A stretch of 40,589 nt of DNA from Candidatus Zhuqueibacterota bacterium (GTDB lineage Bacteria; Zhuqueibacterota; Zhuqueibacteria; Zhuqueibacterales; Zhuqueibacteraceae): NCBI GenBank assembly GCA_003576975.1, contig QEVD01000043.1, positions 1-40,589 on the forward strand, read 5' to 3'. Shown here piece after piece: positions 8,909 through 17,838 of the stretch. The notes beneath the pieces were generated by a model. The model was not told the origin of the DNA and searched no databases. It was given only the letters and a program-made list of their open reading frames with translations. The position numbers were made by a program, and so were the translations under genes. Within the stretch, counting starts at the first letter, position 1, and every line of letters begins with the position of its first letter.

Positions 8909-9700
8909 TTACCCTAGCAATTCTCCGCGCAAAACGGTAATCGCCTGCCCGCCGAGCAGAACGCGGTTATGCCGCACGCCCACCTTCATCACACCTCCAC
9001 GACGGGAAGCCTGATAGGCCAGCATATCAGTTTTATGCAAGCGTTCGCTCCAAAATGGGCCTAAACAGCAATGCGCCGAGCCGGTGACCGGATCTTCGTC
9101 GATGCCCGCCGCGGGCGCGAAGAAACGGGAGATGAAATCGAATTCGCTGTTTTGGCTGCGGCTTGTGACAATCACGCCGCGTGCAGGAATACCGGAGAGA
9201 AGCCTGCAATCCGGTTTAAGTTGGCGTACCTGCTCTTCATTTTCGAGTTCAATCAAATAATCAAACTTGTTTTTGCCGGCGAACACGGGCTTGGCGCCCA
9301 GAGCCTCTGCCAAGCCTGGCGGCGCTGCCGCCGGCGCCGCAGGTGTCGCGGGGAAATCGAGTTGAATCCAATCTTCTTGGCGTTCCGCAGTGAGCAAGCC
9401 GCTCAACGTGTGAAACCGCGCTTGTTCATGAGAGGAAATTAAACCGGTTTCCCACAAAACATGCGCACTTGCAAGTGTCGCATGCCCGCACAACGCAACT
9501 TCCGTCACCGGAGTGAACCAGCGCAGATTGAATCCATCTTCGCGGCGTGTGAGAAAAGCCGTTTCCGAGAGATTCATTTCTGCCGCAACTTGCTGCATCC
9601 AGCGCTCTTCGCGCGCTGCCGGCAAAATGCAAACCGCCGCGGGATTGCCGCTGAAGGGCTTGCTGGTGAAGGCGTCAACCTGAATGAGAGTGAGTTTCAT
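8909..9700 (-). CDS. PhzF family epimerase/isomerase-like protein
   Basis: This 263-residue protein belongs to the PhzF/YddE family, whose fold resembles diaminopimelate epimerase and whose characterised member isomerises a phenazine precursor. Visible signatures are VDAFTSKPFSGNPAAV at the N-terminus, the catalytic glutamate in NLSETAFL (Glu46), CGHATLASAHVL near residue 72, and the C-terminal GIDEDPVTGSAHC. The length is typical. Most family members lack an assigned substrate, and no phenazine or diaminopimelate genes are nearby, so the reaction here is unknown. It ends within the terminator of the convergent PDZ gene. A gap of 116 bases separates it from the amidase gene upstream. Confidence 0.93.
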   Translation of the reverse strand: MKLTLIQVDAFTSKPFSGNPAAVCILPAAREERWMQQVAAEMNLSETAFLTRREDGFNLRWFTPVTEVALCGHATLASAHVLWETGLISSHEQARFHTLSGLLTAERQEDWIQLDFPATPAAPAAAPPGLAEALGAKPVFAGKNKFDYLIELENEEQVRQLKPDCRLLSGIPARGVIVTSRSQNSEFDFISRFFAPAAGIDEDPVTGSAHCCLGPFWSERLHKTDMLAYQASRRGGVMKVGVRHNRVLLGGQAITVLRGELLG

Positions 9701-9816
9701 GAGAGCCGTCCTTGGTTTTGTGACAAAATTTATAAGTAATCAACACTCAACTTTCAGAATGTTGTTCTGCGTATGAAAGGTTGAAAGCCTCAGATCGAAT
9801 ATTGCCCGTGATGACG

Positions 9817-11946
9817 TTACTGCTCTTCCGGTATTCCGCTTGTCCGGCTTTGCGCCAGGTAAAAATCCACTATTCCTCGAAACAGGGCCGGCAAATCGCG
9901 CTCCAGCAATTCCGGCCGGCGGCAAGAGAGCGTTACGCCAACCGCGGTTTTATTCGTGCGCGTGACTTCCGGGACATCGGTGTTGCGGCGAAGAACGGTG
10001 CGGGTGTTGGGCCGTTTCGCAAACGCTTGATTGAGCGCGATCGCAATACTCTCGCCCATTTGATTGCCGGGATAAATCGTGGTTTGCACCAGCAACGAAT
10101 CGGAATTCCATTTGCGATAATCACATTTCAAATACCAACCCTGCGGAATTTGGTTGGCGGCGGCGATGCGCGCCGATACGGGCAAATCGGTGTCGCTGGC
10201 TTGGCGCAGCAGGATTGCCTGCGCGCCCGCCCATTTCAGGCTATCGGCTAGATGCGACATCAGCGCAAAATTTGCATCGGCGGCAGTGAGTCCTTCATCA
10301 AAACGATCTCCGGTTTCTGCGCCGCCGAAGCTCGCATCTAAAATAATCGTTTGTTCATGCAACAGGCCGTTGAGATTAGCGTGCAGAACGCTGCGCCGAA
10401 AAACACTTTGCATCGAATCAATCGTGATCATCTCGGTTGCTGGCGCGTAACCCGCCGCCCTCATTTCAAAACGATGGAGTCCGGCCGGCGGGCGGGCGAT
10501 AAAAAATCCGCCAGCGCCATCCGTTTGCGCCCAAACCGAATCATTGAGCGCGAGTTCGGCTCCCGCCACGGCTTTGCCGGTGGAATCGTCCACAGCCATG
10601 CCGCTCAACACCCAAAAATCTCCAGGCGGCGTCAACTCAAGTTGCAGGGTGTCGCTGTGACTATCGGCTGAAGCAAAAAGATTGACGGGGCCAGGCTCGG
10701 TTCCGGCTTGATAATAAAACGTCGCACGGCCGTCTTGCAATGAATTTGGTTCGGAAATAATTCTTCCTTTATCTGCTTGCACGATTACAGAAGTGCCCTC
10801 CCAAACCGGCTCGTTTTCAGCATCGCATAAAGTCAGCGTGATCGGCATGGCCGCAACGCCGTCGGCGGGAAGTTTTGACGCCGGCGTTTCAAATGCAATG
10901 AATCGAGTGGGCGCCGCAATAATCAGCGTATCGACGCGCGGTAGATTATGATTCTTGAACAGGTTTTGCAAATCGACTTGCAGCAGATGCTTGCCATTGC
11001 GCAAAGAAGAATCCGGTTGAAACCAGAGGCGCTTTTTCTTCAAATCAATTTGCGCCGGGACGGGTTGGCTGTCAATTTTCAGGCTTGCACTTTGAGCATA
11101 AGCCAGCAATTGCCCCACGCCGCGGCCACCGCGTTCGGTAATGCCGTCGAAAAGCTGATAAACGACTTCAGGCTTTTTGTCGCGCGAGACGGCTTTCGGT
11201 TGCACAAGCTGCGCGCGCGGAATGCCGCTGGCCGCCCAGCGCGCCAGGCCGAGAAAAATGCCATAAGCTTCGCGGCGATTGTAGCGTAAATTCGTGAGCC
11301 GTTTCTCTTCTCGTGGATTTGAAAAGAAAGACGATTCCAGCAAAACTGCGGGCATGCGCGCGGCGCGCAACAAGCCAAAGCCGTCCGGATAAATCATCTT
11401 GTCGCTCAACAAGCCCTCGTTGGCAACTTGCGGCAGGCGTAATGCTTCCACCAGCCCAAAATAAATATGCCGTCCCAAATCCATGCTTGCCGGCGAATAG
11501 TCGGGATAAAGATGATAGTAAACCGACGCATAATTGACTTGCGGATTTTGAGCAGCATTGTGATGCAGCGAGATCATGAGGTCACAACCCGCGCGCTCTG
11601 CAATTGTGGCGCGTTCCTGCAACGAAACGAAACGATCGTCGCTGCGCGTCAGCACCACGGTTGCGCCCGCGGCTTCGAGGAATTCTTTGAGCGCAAACGC
11701 GACATTGAGATTCATCACCGCCTCTTCCTTGCCGGACGGCCCGCGTTTGTAGCCGGGCAAATGGCTCAAGCCGCCGTGCCCGGGATCGAGCGCGATTTTG
11801 AAGGGCGCAAGATGTTGCGCATAGGGCGGAATGGTGTAATGCTCGCGCGGAAGATCGGTCCATTCGCGCAGCGCCAGGCGAGGGCTGCCGCAAGACATAA
11901 TCAAATGAGAGGCGATGAGCGAGAGAAAGAAATACTTTTTAAGCAT
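9817..11946 (-). CDS. N-acetylmuramoyl-L-alanine amidase (Amidase_3) with degenerate second amidase domain
   Basis: This 709-residue protein has a probable lipoprotein signal (lipobox LIMSC, Cys19). An active-looking Amidase_3 domain at residues about 48-240 carries DPGHGG (His57), a Glu at 74-75, SLHHNA (His128) and LLESSFFSN (Glu204), the zinc ligands and catalytic glutamate expected for AmiA/CwlV-type enzymes that cleave the peptide stem from MurNAc. The middle, about 260-530, holds beta-rich segments including a carboxypeptidase-regulatory-like domain (GMAVDDSTGKAVAGAELAL). Residues about 533-709 look like a second copy of the amidase fold, but DPGHGG has become DASFGG and the other ligands are lost. 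It is divergent from the esterase gene. Confidence 0.9.
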   Translation of the reverse strand: MLKKYFFLSLIASHLIMSCGSPRLALREWTDLPREHYTIPPYAQHLAPFKIALDPGHGGLSHLPGYKRGPSGKEEAVMNLNVAFALKEFLEAAGATVVLTRSDDRFVSLQERATIAERAGCDLMISLHHNAAQNPQVNYASVYYHLYPDYSPASMDLGRHIYFGLVEALRLPQVANEGLLSDKMIYPDGFGLLRAARMPAVLLESSFFSNPREEKRLTNLRYNRREAYGIFLGLARWAASGIPRAQLVQPKAVSRDKKPEVVYQLFDGITERGGRGVGQLLAYAQSASLKIDSQPVPAQIDLKKKRLWFQPDSSLRNGKHLLQVDLQNLFKNHNLPRVDTLIIAAPTRFIAFETPASKLPADGVAAMPITLTLCDAENEPVWEGTSVIVQADKGRIISEPNSLQDGRATFYYQAGTEPGPVNLFASADSHSDTLQLELTPPGDFWVLSGMAVDDSTGKAVAGAELALNDSVWAQTDGAGGFFIARPPAGLHRFEMRAAGYAPATEMITIDSMQSVFRRSVLHANLNGLLHEQTIILDASFGGAETGDRFDEGLTAADANFALMSHLADSLKWAGAQAILLRQASDTDLPVSARIAAANQIPQGWYLKCDYRKWNSDSLLVQTTIYPGNQMGESIAIALNQAFAKRPNTRTVLRRNTDVPEVTRTNKTAVGVTLSCRRPELLERDLPALFRGIVDFYLAQSRTSGIPEEQ

Positions 11947-12070
11947 CTGTGAACCGATCTCTTAACGTGTGGGAAGAACTGCGTGACGTGTCAGGTGCAT
12001 GGTACAAATTCAAAGAAAGCTTTGTCAAGCAGAAATTCACAGGCAGACAAAATGCCCCGCGAGACGGCGC

Positions 12071-12098
12071 TTGACTTCAGGCGGAAAAAGTATATATT
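12071..12098 (+). promoter_or_regulatory. Candidate sigma-70 promoter for esterase gene
   Basis: TTGACT (12071-12076) and TATATT (12093-12098) are separated by 16 bases, close to the housekeeping consensus. It lies about 80 bases upstream of the esterase ATG in the 234-base divergent region shared with the amidase gene. Confidence 0.6.
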
Positions 12099-12180
12099 GA
12101 CGCTCAGATTTTTGTTTGTGATGGCAGCCGCGTCCCGGCGGTTTGCCGCGCGTTATTCGAATGACACCGAGGAGAAAGGA

Positions 12181-12912
12181 ATGAACCGAGAGATTCACGG
12201 TTGGTGGAGTCCCGCGTTAAACAAGCACATGGATTTGGCGGTTTATGGGCATTACGGCTTTGCGCTGCTGATGATTCCGACCGCGGCCGCGGATTTTCTG
12301 GAATATGAACGGTTTCATCTGATCGATGCCATCGCAGATTTTGTCAATGCCGGCAAAGTCAAAGTTTTTTCCATCAACACAGTGAATAATGAAAGTTGGT
12401 TCAATGACAGCATCCCTCCTCACTACAAGGCCCTCCGGCATCAGCAATTCAATGACTACGTGTTCAATGAAGTCATTCCCTTTATTCATAGTCATTGTCA
12501 TGGTCGCGTGATGACGATTGCTACGGGCGCAAGCGTCGGAGCATTTCATTCCGCCAACTTGCTGTTCAAACGGCCGGATTTGCTCGACGGCATGATCGCG
12601 ATGAGCGGCATCTATGATTTGAAGTACTACACTCATGGCTATTACGACGACAATTGTTATTTTAACAGCCCGATGGATTATTTGCCCGGTTTGCATGACG
12701 ATCGTTACTTGTCGTTGCTGCGTGAAAAGCAGCATATCTACATTTTGAGCGGTCAAGGCCCATATGAGGCGCCGGATCGTTCACGCGAACTGGCAAGTTT
12801 ATTGGCCGCCAAGGGGATTCCGCATTACCTGGACATTTGGGGACACGACATGAGGCACGATTGGCCGACATGGCGACGGATGCTGCCGCATTATCTTGGC
12901 ACGCGCTTTTAA
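12181..12912 (+). CDS. Esterase family protein (COG4947-like alpha/beta hydrolase)
   Basis: The start is the ATG at 12181, preceded by GAGGAGAAAGGA; earlier in-frame codons lack a ribosome site and would read through the promoter. The 243-residue product is a small alpha/beta hydrolase of the type annotated as a putative esterase. The nucleophile elbow is GASVGA with Ser118. The N-terminal MNREIHGWWSPALNKHMDL and the segment YYDDNCYFNSPMDYLPGL are typical of this family, and the C-terminal DIWGHDMRHDWPTWRRMLPHY carries the likely catalytic histidine. No signal peptide is present, so it should act in the cytoplasm. Its natural substrate is unknown. Confidence 0.9.
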   Translation: MNREIHGWWSPALNKHMDLAVYGHYGFALLMIPTAAADFLEYERFHLIDAIADFVNAGKVKVFSINTVNNESWFNDSIPPHYKALRHQQFNDYVFNEVIPFIHSHCHGRVMTIATGASVGAFHSANLLFKRPDLLDGMIAMSGIYDLKYYTHGYYDDNCYFNSPMDYLPGLHDDRYLSLLREKQHIYILSGQGPYEAPDRSRELASLLAAKGIPHYLDIWGHDMRHDWPTWRRMLPHYLGTRF

Positions 12913-12988
12913 TGCGTGACAAAGCGGCCGCTATGCTGCTTTTTGCATGTGAACATCCGCTTACGTGAGGGCGCAAGGGATTTTTCGC

Positions 12989-13017
12989 TTGACAATCAGG
13001 GCATTTTTTTATATTAT
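12989..13017 (+). promoter_or_regulatory. Strong sigma-70 promoter for lipoprotein/LysM unit
   Basis: A perfect TTGACA (12989-12994) and TATTAT (13012-13017) are separated by exactly 17 bases that include a T7 run. It is the best housekeeping promoter in the window. It lies about 120 bases before the small lipoprotein gene, leaving a long untranslated leader. Confidence 0.8.
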
Positions 13018-13138
13018 TCGCGGCAATTGTAACAATCGTTTAGCAGGCAATTTTATAACGCATCACGAACTGCAACAAGATTTTAGATAACCGAGGTAAT
13101 TCACTGGTGGCAAACTCTAAGACGGAGGTGTTAGGCTC

Positions 13139-13420
13139 ATGAGAAAATCGCTCAAGTCGTACATGACGAAGGGCATGCTCGTCGCTACACTTTCCTTCTC
13201 GCTTGGCATGGTCGCTTGTTCAAAGCATCCCAACGAGAAAGAACTGCTAGCCCTGGAGGAGCAGAAGAAGGCGGCGTTGGCGGCAGAAGAGCTGCTGGCG
13301 CAAAAACGTAAAGAGCGTGATGATCTGCAAAGGCAAGTTGAGCAAAAAAAGGCCGAATTGGCGAAAGCTCAGCAAGAAAAGAACACCGTTTCCACCCGTC
13401 TGAGCCAGATGCAAAACTGA
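13139..13420 (+). CDS. Small coiled-coil lipoprotein
   Basis: This 93-residue protein begins with a positively charged signal peptide ending in the lipobox GMVAC (Cys27). From residue 33 to the end it is one long charged helix rich in Glu, Lys, Ala and Gln with heptad spacing, a predicted coiled coil. Size and architecture resemble Lpp-type murein lipoproteins, but there is no C-terminal lysine for attachment to peptidoglycan (it ends QMQN), so the comparison is only structural. A ribosome site GGAGGTG precedes the ATG. It follows the strongest promoter seen here and is 82 bases upstream of the LysM protein gene, so the two are probably an abundant envelope pair. Confidence 0.85.
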   Translation: MRKSLKSYMTKGMLVATLSFSLGMVACSKHPNEKELLALEEQKKAALAAEELLAQKRKERDDLQRQVEQKKAELAKAQQEKNTVSTRLSQMQN

Positions 13421-13502
13421 GCCGGCTCGCATGAAGATCAACCAACAGACTAGGGAAACACGAACGATGCGAATCACACAATCAACCCTGAGGAGGGGAA
13501 TG

Positions 13503-14339
13503 ATGAAAGCATTCTCAAAGATTTTGTTTATCCTCTCTTTCGGCCTTCTGCTCGCGGCGCTCTCCAGCCCCGCCGTTGCCCAAGAAAAAATGTCGATGGA
13601 TGAATATCGCCAACAACTAGCGGAATGGCAAAAGAGAGAAGCGGACGCCAAAGCGGCAATTCCGCAAGTCGATGCTGAAATTGCCGCATTAAAAGCGGAA
13701 TTGGCAAGCCTCGATCAGCAGATTACGAAAGAATGGGATGATATTTATGCGATGATCGGCACGGACCGCGCCGGCGTCGACGCCTATCGTAATGATCTGA
13801 AAAGCCTCGAAGCCGAAGTTGACGGCCTGATGGCCCTCTCGCCGGAAGAGTTGTTCAAGCGCCGCGCCGAGATCGATGCGCTGCAAGCCCGTCTCGACGA
13901 GATGAAGAAGAGCAAGATTTCGGTGCTCTCTGAGATGCAAGACAACATCGCGCGTATCGAAGGCAAGCTGACGCAACTGCGCTCACGCATGCCCAAGGCG
14001 ATTTACAGCGAGTACAATGTCCAGCGCGGCGACTATCTCTGGCGCATTTCCGGCAAGCAGGACATTTACGGCGATCCCTATCAATGGATGAGAATCTACT
14101 CCTACAATCGTGATCAGATCAAGGATCCCGATTTGATTTATCCCAATCAAACCTTCAAGATTCAGCGCGAAGTCGGCCCGGATGAATATTTGGTTGCCAA
14201 GGGCGACTTTCTCGGCAAAATCGCGAAGGGTTTGGGCGATCCTTCCATGTGGCGCCGGTTGTATGAAGCGAATAAAGACATCATCGGTGACGATGCCAGC
14301 AAACTCTACCCCTATACGGTTTTGCGCATTCCCCGATAA
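13503..14339 (+). CDS. Secreted coiled-coil protein with two C-terminal LysM-type domains
   Basis: AGGAGGGG (13491-13498) decides the start: the ATG at 13503 has the better spacing over the adjacent ATG at 13500. The 278-residue product has a signal peptide ending near AVAQ. A helical coiled-coil region (about residues 30-165, rich in Glu, Lys and Ala) is followed by two LysM-like units, one from YNVQRGDYLWRISG and one from YLVAKGDFLGKIAKGLG, each ending in a YPxxxxxI strand. LysM domains bind the glycan of peptidoglycan, so the protein should tether something to the cell wall. It is followed at once by a strong terminator and is probably co-transcribed with the small lipoprotein. Confidence 0.9.
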   Translation: MKAFSKILFILSFGLLLAALSSPAVAQEKMSMDEYRQQLAEWQKREADAKAAIPQVDAEIAALKAELASLDQQITKEWDDIYAMIGTDRAGVDAYRNDLKSLEAEVDGLMALSPEELFKRRAEIDALQARLDEMKKSKISVLSEMQDNIARIEGKLTQLRSRMPKAIYSEYNVQRGDYLWRISGKQDIYGDPYQWMRIYSYNRDQIKDPDLIYPNQTFKIQREVGPDEYLVAKGDFLGKIAKGLGDPSMWRRLYEANKDIIGDDASKLYPYTVLRIPR

Positions 14340-14362
14340 CTTGCTCATTCCGTTGTGCTAAC

Positions 14363-14415
14363 AAGCAGGTCATGAGTTTTGCGAGCCAAAACTTGTGACC
14401 TGCTTTTTCTTTTTC
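14363..14415 (+). terminator. Rho-independent terminator after LysM gene
   Basis: AAGCAGGTCA (14363-14372) pairs perfectly with TGACCTGCTT (14396-14405), with further AGTTTT/AAAACT pairing inside, followed by TTTTTCTTTTT. It closes the lipoprotein-LysM unit. An upstream GTG in frame with phoH falls inside this hairpin, an argument against that codon as the phoH start. Confidence 0.92.
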
Positions 14416-14448
14416 AGGCTCGCGTGGATTTACACAAAGGATTTCGTT

Positions 14449-15417
14449 TTGGAGCAAAATATTTCCGAACACAGGGTTTCGATTCGCGGCGCGGATCCGC
14501 TGTTGTTGCTGGGACAAGGTGACCGCCATCTCAAGGAAATTGCCAGCAACTTCGACGCCCGCATCACCGTGCGCGGCAGTGAAATCATTCTCAAAGGCGA
14601 GGAGAAGGAACTTAAGAATATCGAACGCATTTTCACCGAGTTGATTTTAATGCTCAATCGCAACGGCGAGCTGCGCGACGCAGACATTGAAACCGTGGTG
14701 CAACTCGTGAAGCGCGGTGAAGCCTCGCAAACACCCGCCCCGCAAGCAGGCAACAACCTGCCTGCCATTGTTTACACCAAGACCGCCGCCATCAAGCCGC
14801 GTACCGCCGGGCAGCATGAATTTTATCAAGCCACGCAGAAAAACGACATCGTATTCGTTATCGGGCCTGCCGGCACGGGAAAAACCTACCTGGCCGTTGC
14901 AATCGCTGTTGCGCATTTGCGCGATCGCCAAGTCGATCGCATCGTGCTGGCGCGCCCGGCCGTGGAGGCGGGTGAAAGCCTGGGGTTTTTGCCCGGCGAT
15001 TTGCGTGAAAAAGTCGATCCCTACCTGCGCCCGTTGTATGACGCGTTGAATGATATGATCCCGGCGGAAAAGCTGCGGCGTTATTTGGAAACGGATGTTA
15101 TTGAAATCGTGCCGCTGGCCTACATGCGCGGCCGCACGCTGCACAATGCCTTTGTCATTCTCGATGAGGCGCAGAACACCACGCCCTCGCAAATGAAAAT
15201 GTTTTTGACCCGCCTCGGCATCAATTCCAAAGCGATTATCACCGGAGATATTACACAGATCGACTTGCCCAGCTCGACCGAATCCGGCCTGGTGCAAATT
15301 CGGGAGATTTTGAACGGCATCGAAGGCATTGCGTTCGTTTATCTGGATGACAAGGACGTGGTGAGGCATAAACTGGTGCGCGACATCATCAAAGCGTATG
15401 ATCAGTATCAGCGCTGA
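14449..15417 (+). CDS. PhoH-like ATPase
   Basis: The start is TTG at 14449, seven bases after AAAGGA; this gives 322 residues, the usual PhoH length, and keeps the gene outside the preceding terminator. The N-terminus (ISIRG-like VSIRGADPLLLLGQGDRHLKEI) is the KH/R3H-like part and the C-terminal two thirds are the P-loop ATPase: GPAGTGKT near residues 140-147, RPAVEAGESLGFLPGD, AYMRGRTL and the Walker B FVILDEAQN. PhoH proteins act in RNA metabolism and ribosome maturation. It begins the phoH-pgpH-ybeY order conserved in many bacteria; PgpH starts 18 bases after its stop. Confidence 0.96.
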   Translation: MEQNISEHRVSIRGADPLLLLGQGDRHLKEIASNFDARITVRGSEIILKGEEKELKNIERIFTELILMLNRNGELRDADIETVVQLVKRGEASQTPAPQAGNNLPAIVYTKTAAIKPRTAGQHEFYQATQKNDIVFVIGPAGTGKTYLAVAIAVAHLRDRQVDRIVLARPAVEAGESLGFLPGDLREKVDPYLRPLYDALNDMIPAEKLRRYLETDVIEIVPLAYMRGRTLHNAFVILDEAQNTTPSQMKMFLTRLGINSKAIITGDITQIDLPSSTESGLVQIREILNGIEGIAFVYLDDKDVVRHKLVRDIIKAYDQYQR

Positions 15418-15435
15418 GCAAGCCGGAGTATATCT

Positions 15436-17838
15436 TTGAAAAAATCGCCGACCAAACCTTTTCTTCGAATACGCGCCCTTCCCAAAATCAAATGGTCGAG
15501 TATTCGGTGGTACAAGCATCGCTGGCAGTTCGTCGTCGTGGCGCTGTTCACGATGATCTGCGTCCTGCTCTTTCCGCACGCGTCGTCTTTTCGATTTGCC
15601 GATTTGCGTGAAGGCAACATTTATATCGGCGAGCCGATTATTGCACCTTTCACCTTTTCCATCAACAAAACTGCAGAGGAATACGAACAGGACAAGCGGC
15701 TGGCGCGCCAAAGCGTTTACCCCATTTTCACGCGCCGCGACAGCGTCGCAGTCGTGCAATATGGCGCGCTGCAAGATTTCCTGACCCAAATCGAAAATCT
15801 GCTCGAAGCGCTCGCGCCAGATTCCATCAAAGCCCTCAAATTGCGCCAGGCGTTCGACGAGCGCCAGAACAGCATATCGAACGACGGTATGCGCTTCCTG
15901 CTCTCGGGTTTCTCCCTGCGCGCCAACGCCAACGGCAGGCTCAATTTTAAAGAATATCGCCAAGAGCTTGAGCGCATCGTGCGCGATTTGTATTCCATTG
16001 GCATCATCAATCTCGAGCGCTCGGCTTTGCCGGAATACGTGCAAAAAATTGCGATTCGCCGCGGCTCGGACGAAGTCATCGAGGAATTGCAGAACCTGCA
16101 TCATACTGGCGCGGTCAACAATGCCGCGCTGCAAAAGCTGCGCGAAGTCGAATCTTTCAGCGAGTCGGCCATCAATTTGGGATATCAGATAGCCACCTCG
16201 TTTCTGCGGCCAAATCTGTTTTTTGATCAGCTTGAAACAGACGCCCGCGTCGCCGAAGCCGTTGCCCGCGTGCCGCTGGCGCGCGGCACAGTGCTCGAAA
16301 ATGAAAAGATCATCGAGAGCCATGAGAAAATCACCAAGGAACATATTCAAAAGCTGAATTCGCTGTCCGCGGCGCAGGCAGAACGGCAAATGTCCGAGGG
16401 AACGTGGCAGCGCGCGTTGCCCACGCTGGGCAAATTTTTAATGACGATTCTTTCATTGAGCATTTTGATCGTTTTTTTGCGCTACTGGCGGATGGCAGTT
16501 TATGAGGATATCGCGCGCGTCATTTTAATTGCGTTGATTTTGCTGCTGGTCGTGGTTTTGGCGCATGCCATCAACCGGATGGATGTCTCGGAGTATCTCA
16601 TTCCCTTTGCCATGGCGCCGATGCTGTTGACGATTTTTTTTGACGGGCGTCTGGCGTTTGTCGGCACCACCTCGCTCGCGATCTTGTTGGGCAGTTTGCG
16701 CGGCAACGAATTCACCGCCACCTTTCTGTGCATCATCACCGGCATGGCCAGCATTCTGGCCGTGCGCAAAGTGCGCTCGCGCACCTGGATTTTTAGCGCC
16801 ATCTTATATCTTGCGGTTGCCTACGTGGCAGCCGCTGCAGCGCTGGCATTTCTGATGCACACCCCCGGCGCGCGCTTTTCCAGCAACATTCTGAACGGCT
16901 TGCTCAATGCCACCATTTGCCCCATTCTCACCTACGGCGTGATGATTATTTTTGAATATCTTTTTGACATCACGACGGACGCGACGCTGCTCGAGCTTTC
17001 CGATCTCAACCGGCCGTTGCTGCGCGAGCTGGCCGTGCGCGCGCATGGCACATATCATCACAGCATTGTGGTCGGCACACTTTCGGAAGCTGCCGCAGAA
17101 GCCATCGGCGCAAATTCCTTGCTGGCGCGCGTCGGCGCTTATTATCATGACATCGGCAAGCTCGACAAACCGGAATATTTTGTGGAGAATCAAAAAGGCG
17201 GCAAAAATCCGCACGACAAGCTCGCCCCCACGATGAGCCGGCTTATCATCATCAATCACGTCAAGCGCGGTATCGAAATCGCCGAGAGCAACGGTTTGCC
17301 AAAAGAGTTGCGTGATTTCATTCCGCAACACCACGGCACCAATTTGATTGCCTATTTCTATCGCAAGGCACAAGAAACAAACGACGAAGCTGAGATTCAC
17401 GAAGTCTCGTTTCGCTATCCCGGGCCGAAACCGCAGACCAAGGAGACGGGCATTGTGATGCTGGCGGACGGCGTGGAAGCCACCACACGCTCGCTGCGGG
17501 ATCCCTCCGTCTCCCGCATTCGCAGCATCGTCAGTCAAATCATCGCGCAACGTTTCACCTCGGGCGAGCTGGACGAATGCCCGTTGACATTGCGTGATCT
17601 CAATCAAATCAAAGAAAGCTTTGAACGCACACTCACCGGAATTTTCCACGGCCGTTTGCAATACCCGGGCGGGCCGGAAAAAACCGCCGACAGCGAGCGC
17701 CATGAAACCTCTGAAAAGCAAACGAGCCGAACAAGCGACGGCACCCCCACGTCCCATGATTCCGACGACGGCGCCGGCTGGCCGTTTGAAACTGAAACTG
17801 GTACGCTCCCGGCTCGCGAAAAGCCGCGGCGCTCTTAA
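15436..17838 (+). CDS. pgpH: 7TMR-HD family membrane phosphohydrolase (PgpH/YqfF-like)
   Basis: This 800-residue protein starts with TTG after CCGGAG. The layout is that of cyclic-di-AMP phosphodiesterase PgpH: an N-terminal membrane anchor (about residues 33-50), a large extracytoplasmic 7TMR-HDED region (about 55-325), seven membrane helices (about 330-505) and a cytoplasmic HD domain. The HD region has HGTYHHSIVVGTLSE near residue 536, YYHDIGKLDKPEYF near 569 with the HD pair, and QHHGT further on. In characterised members it hydrolyses c-di-AMP to pApA. Whether c-di-AMP exists here cannot be judged, since no diadenylate cyclase lies in the window. Its last 83 bases overlap the chosen ybeY start. 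Confidence 0.93.
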   Translation: MKKSPTKPFLRIRALPKIKWSSIRWYKHRWQFVVVALFTMICVLLFPHASSFRFADLREGNIYIGEPIIAPFTFSINKTAEEYEQDKRLARQSVYPIFTRRDSVAVVQYGALQDFLTQIENLLEALAPDSIKALKLRQAFDERQNSISNDGMRFLLSGFSLRANANGRLNFKEYRQELERIVRDLYSIGIINLERSALPEYVQKIAIRRGSDEVIEELQNLHHTGAVNNAALQKLREVESFSESAINLGYQIATSFLRPNLFFDQLETDARVAEAVARVPLARGTVLENEKIIESHEKITKEHIQKLNSLSAAQAERQMSEGTWQRALPTLGKFLMTILSLSILIVFLRYWRMAVYEDIARVILIALILLLVVVLAHAINRMDVSEYLIPFAMAPMLLTIFFDGRLAFVGTTSLAILLGSLRGNEFTATFLCIITGMASILAVRKVRSRTWIFSAILYLAVAYVAAAAALAFLMHTPGARFSSNILNGLLNATICPILTYGVMIIFEYLFDITTDATLLELSDLNRPLLRELAVRAHGTYHHSIVVGTLSEAAAEAIGANSLLARVGAYYHDIGKLDKPEYFVENQKGGKNPHDKLAPTMSRLIIINHVKRGIEIAESNGLPKELRDFIPQHHGTNLIAYFYRKAQETNDEAEIHEVSFRYPGPKPQTKETGIVMLADGVEATTRSLRDPSVSRIRSIVSQIIAQRFTSGELDECPLTLRDLNQIKESFERTLTGIFHGRLQYPGGPEKTADSERHETSEKQTSRTSDGTPTSHDSDDGAGWPFETETGTLPAREKPRRS

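Noticed and set aside
14647-16389. A 580-codon open frame on the minus strand across phoH and pgpH
   Set aside because: It lies antisense to two well-recognised genes and has no family motif; long antisense frames arise easily with this codon use.
16804-17757. A 317-codon minus-strand frame opposite the HD domain
   Set aside because: It is antisense to the conserved PgpH catalytic domain and has no recognisable motif.
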